Program-made: the position numbers and the translations under genes
Shown here: positions 56,095 to 64,000 of the stretch, in pieces
How the letters are laid out: the number at the start of each line of letters is the position of its first letter
Position numbering within the stretch: the first letter of the stretch is position 1
The notes under the pieces: model-generated
Seen by the model: only the letters and a program-made list of their open reading frames with translations
Database searches by the model: none
What the model was told of the DNA's origin: nothing
Assembly: GCA_032629725.1 (NCBI GenBank)
Contig: JAFEVB010000029.1
Coordinates: forward strand, 620,001 to 684,000
From: Gremmenia infestans
Taxonomy: Eukaryota > Ascomycota > Leotiomycetes > Helotiales > Hamatocanthoscyphaceae
Direction: 5' to 3'
Length of the DNA: 64,000 bases

Positions 56095-56899
56095 ATGGAT
56101 ACCACTAGACCATGATTGTCTTTGTATAATTTAGCGGGGGCATAAGGAGTCCTGGATGTTACATGGCTTATGGCAGGATAGCATGTGTTGCATCAGGTTG
56201 GGCTTGATACCACTCTCGTTGATTATAACATATTCGATTCTCTAATTCGCCTTCCTCCACCGCCCCCGTCCTATATGACTTGACTTGGGATTTTGAAGTA
56301 GCTGGGAGTATTGCTTGTGGGGCCCGCATGAAGAACTGCCTTCCATTCGCGTTTGCACTGAAGCCTGGGTTTCAATTTGCATTTGCATAAAGAAGCTTGA
56401 CTTGCTTCCAAGTGCTAAGCTCTTTGTCCGAGACCTATAAGTCAGTTTTGGGTGGAATATTAAATATACCAATTGCAGATTGGTGGACTGACTGGCTGTC
56501 CAGTGCGATGACTTCACTTAGAATTGTAAATCTATAGATAAGAACACTGTAATATAAGAACAGCACTGAGTAGGACAGAGGCAAAGCAAGTTGGAAGTTA
56601 CTCTAGAAATCCTTTAGCTATAAAGAGGTGGCACTTGCCCCACCCACCCCTGTCAACCGCCCGAAACATCAGGAGCTGACGCTGCAAGGCAAGTACCTCC
56701 GTACCGTACATGAAGCCAACTTGACAGTATCCAACCTGTCCTGTTCACCACTCCTCCATCCTCCATCCTCTTTTCAACTCAAATTCAACGGTCAAAATAC
56801 GGATATCAATATTCGCCCTCCCCTCATTCAACCGCACTTCCTACCTTTGGACAAGCACCAAGCAAGCTTGATGCGCTTCCATAATTTCAGCTCGCGATC
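56095..56899. other. Intergenic before VPS10
   Basis: About 800 bases with the KEN-box gene 3' region and the VPS10 promoter. A 91-codon frame (56628-56903) overlaps the VPS10 start in another frame and is not accepted. Nothing else seen. Confidence 0.4.
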
Positions 56900-59800
56900 A
56901 TGAGGCTGCAGTGGTGGAACCTTCTGCTGTCCAGTGCTCTCCTTTCAAAAGCCTGGGCAAAGAAAGATGTCCCGAAAGTCGACACCACAAAGTTCGACTT
57001 CATTCCCTTCAACTTGAATTACTTTGAGGACTCTGATGTGATTCTGTTCGAGAGCGAGCTCGACAGGGACGTCTACCGCTCAGATGATGCTGGCGTAACC
57101 TGGGGACCGGTGGACGGGGTTCCAAAGGGGAAGCTTCTGGAGTTATCGATGCATCCTGATGATCATCAAAGGGCGTATATCATTACAACCGAGACCACTC
57201 ATTATCGGACTAGTGATCGGGGCAAGACGTGGGAGGAGTTCTCTACAGATGCGCAGGCGACCATATTCAGAGAGGCTCTAACATATCATGCTGGGGATCC
57301 AGATCGAATTATTTTTAATGGGATGGACTGTACGGGGATATTCTGCGAGGAAGTGGTATGCCGTCTGCAAAGTGTAATGCCTGAGAACTGTACTGACTTA
57401 TTGATAGACTTTATATACTACGGATGGATTCTCAAAGGACCCCAAGATACTGCGGTCTGATACTGTTGGCTGCCATTGGGCTAAATCATCGCCGCAATTT
57501 ACAACTGGAGATGCGGATAAGGATGCGAACAGGATTCTATGCGTCGTGAAGGGTCGGTTCTCTCCCTGGAGGAAAGACTTTCGCCTTCTCGTCTCGGATG
57601 ATTTTTTTGAGTTCGAGGCGGACACCATACAGGAATTCGAGCCAGAACTCGAACCAGGGCGGACTGTTCAGGGTATCATCAATATGGCCGTGGTCACAAA
57701 CTACTTGATTGCTGCTGCAACTGCGCCAGGCACTGACGAGATGGCCATGTATGTTTCTGACGATACTGTCAAATGGCATCGAGCAATCTTCCCGCATGAC
57801 CACAAATTGACAGAGAAGGCGTACACAATACTCGAAGGGACCAACTACAGCATTCAGATTGATGTTATGACCAGCAAGCCTTCCCAACCGATGGGCGTAT
57901 TTCTCAGCAGTAATTCGAACGGAACATATTTTACTCGAAATATTGAGAATACAAATAGAAATATATGGGGTCTTGTGGACTTTGAGAAAGTTTCTGGAAT
58001 ACAGGGAATTGTCTTGGTAAATATTGTCGATAATCCGAAAGATGTCGAGGATCTCGGCAAGGCCAAGAAGATAATTTCCAAGATCAGTTTCGATGATGGC
58101 CGAAATTTTGATGATATCACCTGCGACGGGAAGAAGCTCCATCTTCACTCGGTAACTGATCTCTCGAATTCTGGCCGAGTCTTTTCTAGCCCCGCTCCAG
58201 GCCTTATTATGGGTATTGGCAATACCGGAGACCAGCTCAAAGAATACAGTGGTGGTAATCTTTACGTTTCTGATAATGCTGGTTTAACGTGGCGACTGGC
58301 ACAGAAAGGGCCTCATAAGTATGAATTCGGAGACCAAGGTTCTATTTTAGTTGCAATCAAGGATGAGCACAATGACCTCACGGACGAAATTCGATACTCA
58401 ATAAATCACGGAAAGGACTGGGAAAAGGTCGACCTTGGCATGAAAGTGAGACCGCTCCAGTTGACGACCACTCAAGATTCCACCAGTCTCAAATTCTTGC
58501 TCGAGGCAATCGGCGGCGAGAAAGACAATCCAGCAGGCTACATCATCGCCATCGACTTCGACGGCATGCACGAAGCTCAGTGTAAGAAAAAGGACATGGA
58601 AGACTGGCCCGCCCGAGTTGACGAGGATGGTAACCCGACCTGTGTCATGGGTCATAAGCAATCGTACAACCGGCGAAAGCCTGATGCGGATTGCTTTCTG
58701 AAGAAGGTATTCGAAGATCCTGAAGTCATTTCAGAACCTTGCGAATGCGCAGATGAGGATTTCGAATGTGACTATAACTTTGTCCGAAGTGCGGATCGCA
58801 AGGAGTGTCATCTTGCTCCTGGTGCAGCTTTGGTCCGCCCAGAAGATGCGTGTAAAGAGGGAGCTTCACCCGAAGATACCTTCCAGGGCTCTTCAGGGTG
58901 GCGCAAAATTCCCGAGAATAAGTGTAAAGGGGGCATCAAAAAGGATGAATTGAAAGAATGGAAGTGTGGAGACACGGGCGGCGTCCATGAACCAGCTTCG
59001 GGCAAAATTTCTAAAGTCCAGAAGGCCATCCCAGGGGGCAGGTTCCGGCAGATTGTTTACCTTGAGAGAACCGATATAAGTACTGGTGACGATGAAACGC
59101 TTCTTGTCCGCACTGATGCAGGCGTCTTTCTTTCCCATGATCACGGCAAAACCTGGAAGGAGATCTTGGAAGACGAGGAGATAGAATCAATCTATCCACA
59201 CCCACACTTCAAAGATGTGGTATTCTTTACCACCCCCACCAAAAAGGTGTTTTACTCGACCGAACGCGGAAACCATATAAGGTCTTTCGACGCCCCTCGG
59301 CCACCAAATAAAGAAGATTTGCCAGTCATGAACTTCCACTGGAAAAACAAAGACTGGATAATTTGGACCGGAGCAGAGGAGTGTGATAAAAAGGAGACAT
59401 GTCATTCTATTGCCTCCGTCACCCGAGACCGAGGCGACGATGGTTTCAAAACTATGCAACGATACGTTGACAAGTGCCAATTTGTGAAAGAGGAGCACAG
59501 CCTTTATTTTGACTCTCCCGAAAAGGTTGGCAAGAACAAGGACACCGACGAAAAGGATAAACTCATCTATTGCAAAGTCCGCGAGAAGGAGCGCAATAAT
59601 GATGACGGTAACAACCCCTGGCAACTTGTTTCGAGTGAAGACTTCTTCCAGGAGCCTCCGAAAGTTCATTTCTCGGACGTTGTGGACTACGCCACCATGT
59701 CTGAATTCATTGTCGTTGCCACTAAGGACTCGGTGCGTGAGACACTGAAGGTCGACGCTAGTGTCGATGGACGAAACTTCGCTGATGCTGAATTCCCCCA

Positions 59801-61530
59801 CAATTTCGAGGTGACCCATCAAGTAGCGTATACCGTCCTCGATAGCTCGACGCATTCGGTTTTCATGCATGTAACTGTTGAAGGCGAGCCGGGCTTTGAG
59901 TATGGTACTATCATCAAAAGCAACTCTAATGGTACCTCCTACGTCAAGACTTTGGAAGCTGTTGATCGAGATCGTTCTGGATATGTCGACTTTGAGAAAA
60001 CCTTTGGGCTCGAAGGAGTCGCTATGGTAAACACAGTCGAGAATTACAATTCCAAGGACTACAAGAAAGAGGGCAAGAAGATGAAAACCCAGATCACTCA
60101 CAATGATGGTGCCGAATGGAATTACCTACCACCGCCTGCTGTAGATGTTGATGGCAAGAAATTTGGCTGCAAGGGTAGCGTCAAGGATTGTTCTCTGAAT
60201 ATTCACGGATACACGGAACGATCAGACAAGTCCCATACCTATTCGTCCTCCTCCGCCATTGGTCTAATGCTTGCTACTGGTAATGTTGGTCAATATCTTA
60301 CGAAAGATGAAGGAGACACTTTCATGACTTCGGATGGTGGTATTAACTGGATTGCTGTCAAAAAGGGCAAGTACATGTGGGAATACGGCGACCAAGGTTC
60401 AATTGTTGTCATCGTCAAGGATGGTGAAGCGACGGATGTTGTTCATTTCACTTTGGATGAGGGCAAGACCTGGCAGGACTTTACATTCTCAGACCATGAG
60501 ATCCGAATAGAAGATATCACAACGGTTCCCAGCGACAACTCCCGAAACTTCCTTCTATGGGCTAAAGATGGCGGCGACTTAGTCACCATCAATCTCGACT
60601 TTACGGGGCTTACAGATAATCAATGCAAGCTAGATGAAGAAAAAGTCGAAGCGGGTGATTATTACCTCTGGACTCCCCAACACCCAAATCAAAAGGATGA
60701 TTGCCTTTTCGGGCATGTTTCGCAATACCACCGCAAGAGGATCGACCGCACTTGTTACAATGGTCGCATGATTCCAAGTCTACACGAAGTTGCAAGGAAT
60801 TGTACTTGCGCAAGACGAGATTACGAGTGGTTAGTCTTCTTCATATATTTCCTTTGAATTGTTAGCTAACCTCATGCAGCGACTTCAACTACCAGCGCCA
60901 ATCCGACGGCTCCTGTGCTCTTGTTGAGGGTCTGTCCCCCGCAGATCATTCTTTGCAATGCGCCGACGATCCCGATCAAAAACTGTATTATGAACCTACA
61001 GGCTACAGGAAACTCACCACGGACACTTGCCAAGGCGGTACTCTATTTGAAGTCAGCACGCCCCACCCGTGCCCAGGGTATGAAGAGGATTTCAAGAAGA
61101 AGCATGGCCCGTCGGGTGTTGGCATCTTCTTCGCTATCGTTATTCCCATTGCTGTGGCTGCTGGTGTCGGATACTGGGTCTGGCGCAACTGGGCTTCTAA
61201 GTTCGGCCAGATTAGACTTGGTGAACAATGTAAGCCCAAACACCCATTTCCATAATTGCGATATTTGCTAATAACTTCACAGCATCATTCGATGGCGAAG
61301 CGCCATGGATCAAATATCCCGTCCTCGTCGTCGCCGGCATCGTGGCCGTCGCACAAGCCCTCCCACTGCTCGCCACTAGTCTCTGGCGCTCAGCCAGCGG
61401 AGCATTTGGCAGGAGCAGAGGCGCAAGATTTACGACGAGAGACAGCTTTGCTAGAGGTAGGGGCGATTACGCGGTTGTAGATGATGATGAAGGCGAGCTG
61501 TTAGGCGAGGAAAGTGATGAAGAGGTTTGA
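56900..61530 (+). CDS. VPS10: Vacuolar sorting receptor Vps10 (sortilin family)
   Basis: Vps10 is a type I membrane receptor that cycles between late Golgi and endosome and delivers carboxypeptidase Y and other hydrolases to the vacuole. Exons 56900..57355, 57408..60829, 60880..61229 and 61283..61530 join in frame to 1491 residues. Residues 1-20 (MRLQWWNLLLSSALLSKAWA) are a signal peptide. Two VPS10 domains follow, each with Asp-box repeats such as SDDAGVTWG, SDNAGLTWR, SHDHGKTW and SDGGINW and a cysteine-rich closing module (CECADEDFECDYNF; CTCARRDYECDFNY). A membrane span lies at about 1372-1394 and a second hydrophobic stretch at about 1420-1445. The C-terminus is acidic (DDDEGELLGEESDEEV). 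Two spans are common in filamentous fungal Vps10. Confidence 0.96.
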
Positions 61531-62559
61531 ATGAAAGGGCTTTTTCTTTGGGTTTGCTAAAAAGCGGATGGATAGGCGGCGGTGTTGGATGATGCAGATG
61601 CACATACTCTCTCGTTTTTGGTACATTAGTTTAAGCGTGGTCTTTACAGTACGGCCTGATGACGTGTATATCATAAATTTCTTTGCGTTGTAATATGTGC
61701 CTTCTAATTGAAGATTTTTTTCCAATTTTGCTACTCTATTGTAGCTTGAATTCCACTAAAAGCTAAACCCTTGGACTGCGGTTCCGGATCAAGCAGCGAT
61801 TGCAACGGGTTGAAATACTCATAACCATCATTCTCATTTCTCTAGTACTTCAAGATAGGTGCTACAAACGGGGATACTCCAGTCGTGCCGTCATAGCTCT
61901 TGTGACTGGCAGTCAAACGCTTACCTCTACCACCAGGGAGCTGTTAGGTCAGCATTGCTTGACATAGAAAGGAAAAATTCCAATTTGATCGTGTCTCAGA
62001 AGTCCCGAGATATCAAAAAGATACTTACTTGGAACTGCTTACATGCATAACGAACTGCGGCATCAAACAGCCGGCGATGATATCGATGCTGCGGCGGAAT
62101 TGGTCTTGATTATGGTCGAGAGGAGCGTACGGAGGTGTCTAGCGATTTTGATGCTATATATCATGTTGATAGACAGACGTAAGACTGAGAAGTGTTTGTT
62201 AGAAGAGGGACACGGGCAAGAAACGAGAGGGAGAGGGAGAGGAGATTCATAGGTTTGATTAATATTGCAGTCTGCAAGTTAGTTCGCGGGTGAGGGCGCT
62301 CGTCGTTGAGACGTCGTTGAGATTCTACCGTTAACTCCTCTTAGCTATGGAAGAACAGAGTGGTTGAGTACTAGCCGTTACGCTGTTGGTAGGCAACGAG
62401 CCTTTGTGCTGCTTTGCTTCACGAGGAACCCGGGAAAATCTATGGTGGTTGAAGTGTGTCGATTGCATTGCGACGTGCTTTCCCATCTTTTGGCCTGGCT
62501 TTGAAAGTTGGATGGGTGTATCTGTTCAGGTGTCGTTTGCATCTAGAATGAGAGAGGGC
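61531..62559. other. Intergenic after VPS10
   Basis: About 1 kb: the VPS10 3' region, then sequence with only short open frames. GAGAGGGAGAGGGAGAGG purine repeats lie near 62226-62244. No gene supported. Confidence 0.4.
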
Positions 62560-63010
62560 GGGGCTGCAAGGCCTCAAGTAGCAAAATGGAAACGACGGAC
62601 GTGGTTGATGTTGAGCAAGACTTCTCCGGTAGACTTCAGTTGTTCTGGCGTTAGGTAGTACGAGTCTACACGATGTCTTAGACGGCTGGGTTGTCTTTGA
62701 TGTACTCGATAGCAGTATTTCAGTAGGCCTTGGTGGACGTAGAAGAGACTTTGATGATGGCTTTAGTATCATTGCCAATAGCATATGAGCGAGTACAGTC
62801 TTGTAGGTTGAGAATCAGTCATCTGGAATAAGACAATCAAGGCGTAACTGACCTGGTAAAATAACCTTATCCGGATACCGATGAATCAATCTATCGCACG
62901 GAGCATCGAGTGAGTTGTACAGGGAATCTAGTGAAAGCTTGTGATAGTTGGGAAGGAGAGGCCGACTCTGTGGGAATGAACTGTCGGCAAGGAGCTTTTT
63001 CGGCAACAGA
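62560..63010 (-). pseudogene. Broken gene of unknown family
   Basis: Coding-like blocks on the minus strand that no longer form one frame. The first (63006-62853) encodes SLDSLYNSLDAPCDRLIHRY and ends at a GTCAGT donor. A 53-nt intron (62852..62800) joins it in frame to a block with CTRSYAIGNDTKAIIKVSS. That block meets TGA at 62722, TAA at 62680 and TAG at 62668. A shifted frame then reads YYLTPEQLKSTGEVLLNINH until another TGA. Several stops could come from C-to-T changes of Gln codons. I cannot name the family. It may instead be a real gene with introns I failed to place. Confidence 0.4.
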
Positions 63011-63601
63011 TGTTCGAAAATTGAATGCGTATAAATTCAAATAAGTAAAGACTTCCAACAAATAAAATCATATATGCATTGGCGCAAGCACATGGGCAGA
63101 CATTGATTCGGGGGTGCCTTTAGCTAGAAGGATAAGCCAGTGGGTCCAATTTTTTGGTTCGCTATTAGGAAAGAAGTCCAGATCGGTATCTTTTTTGGTA
63201 CTTTTTGTATTTTGTTTTTCATAGGTCATCCATCTAAAGGATTACTGCACTGCAGGTTCTCGGAGTCGGCGTTGCCTACCTTTGAAGTCGGGAGTATTTG
63301 AATCTCTTAGAATTCGCGAGTCACTTCAAATAAGGAAATCTATGCTGGGAAGGAAGCCTACATCGACGAGGCTCTCAACCAAATGAACATAGGAGCAGCC
63401 TCGAGTTCCAAAATCACATCTTTGACGAAAGCCTCGCGAGTCTTGATGTGGTTGAACTCTGCGTGAAATATTACCAGGTAACCTGATTGAGAAAGCTAGC
63501 AAGCTTATCTTTTCTGTCAATGTCCGTTGCTCTTTGGGAGAATGTTGAGTTTACTCGTTTAAGCTATTCGAAATCACTTACCTTCCATTCGTAGGAACGT
63601 T

Positions 63602-63874
63602 TCATTCGTAGAATTGAAACCGCTGCTCTATGACTTGTCTCCGACGTGGAATGTCTTGCCTATAGGGGAGGTTTGCAAATTTTGACCCATAATGATAGAG
63701 GAACGACACTAACTTTTTGCATAGCACCTGATAGGATGATTGGTCTGGGCCAGGTACATATGAGATCAGCTCTTCCACTGTGAACTCATCACCTATTGTT
63801 AGGCCAGAATTCATGCTTTCGACATCGTTAGGGATGAAGCCAGTTTGAAGCCGCCTTATTGCCGCTCTGGCCAA
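63602..63874 (-). pseudogene. Unidentified coding-like fragment
   Basis: Two blocks on the minus strand with gene-like codon use: RRLQTGFIPNDVESMNSGLT with SYVPGPDQSSYQVLCKK, then after a 57-nt intron-like gap (GTTAGT to CTATAG) QDIPRRRQVIEQRFQFYE and a stop. Upstream exons may run past the window edge, since no start codon is evident near 63900. Downstream, another frame near 63460-63330 reads FHAEFNHIKTREAFVKDVIL but is not joined to it by clear splice sites. I do not recognise the family. It could be an intact gene cut by the window or part of the same decayed locus as the block at 62.6-63.0 kb. Confidence 0.35.
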
Positions 63875-64000
63875 GGGGTAACGTAAGTCCGTACAGTATT
63901 TATGCTAGAGCGGTTCCAACTAATAAGTAAGAAGATTGCTGTTGTACGTCTAGTTGAGAACATCCTCTGTCTCGACCCAGGTGAGTGGATGAGGATCAAC

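Noticed and set aside
59187..60101. 304-codon minus-strand frame inside VPS10
   Set aside because: Antisense shadow of the second VPS10 domain; no domain of its own.

Overview
This is a stretch of nuclear chromosome from a filamentous ascomycete (Pezizomycotina; a leotiomycete is plausible but not shown). The evidence is many short introns (about 50-120 nt, mostly GT-AG), ascomycete-type versions of conserved eukaryotic genes, a dispersed 5S rRNA gene, a Zn2Cys6 regulator, a HookA-type adaptor, and AT-rich islands with C-to-T/G-to-A changes that look like repeat-induced point mutation (RIP). I assigned genes by recognising translated proteins and joined exons by frame and splice signals. No database search was possible.

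Layout. 0-10 kb: ATP15 and QCR2 (both minus, respiratory chain), RPC82 (Pol III), GGC1 (mitochondrial GTP/GDP carrier), NCE101, ATG8 (minus). 10-18 kb: HEM13, a Shu2/Sws1-like SWIM zinc finger protein, RPN8 (minus), ADK1, and an unrecognised 268-residue protein. 19-26.5 kb: a tannase/feruloyl esterase, a Hook-family coiled-coil protein (minus), and a small secreted I9-type protease inhibitor (minus). 27-37 kb: PCF11, RPP2, RPS15, a NUFIP1-like protein (minus), RPC25. 37.2-46 kb: an intact-looking 5S rRNA gene, the gamma-tubulin complex gene SPC97/GCP2 (minus), then a variable pocket with AT-rich islands, one intronless atypical kinase (minus) and a mutated 5S copy. 46-56 kb: CYS3 (minus), a divergent Zn2Cys6 gene, a 4.2 kb gene-poor gap with a period-9 repeat, and an unrecognised KEN-box protein. 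57-64 kb: VPS10, then gene remnants on the minus strand.

The genes do not form one pathway. Most are single-copy housekeeping genes, several in divergent pairs (QCR2/RPC82, ATG8/HEM13, RPN8/ADK1, NUFIP1-like/RPC25, CYS3/Zn2Cys6). Two Pol III subunit genes and a Pol III-transcribed 5S gene lie within 35 kb of each other, probably by chance.

I saw no CRISPR array, prophage, complete transposon or tRNA gene, and no clear new multi-gene system. The best leads are the RIP-like 5S pseudogene, the kinase gene between decayed islands, two GC-AG introns, the long spacer in the SWIM motif, the in-frame upstream ATG of ATG8, the long hairpin-bearing intron in the KEN-box gene, and the broken genes at the right edge.
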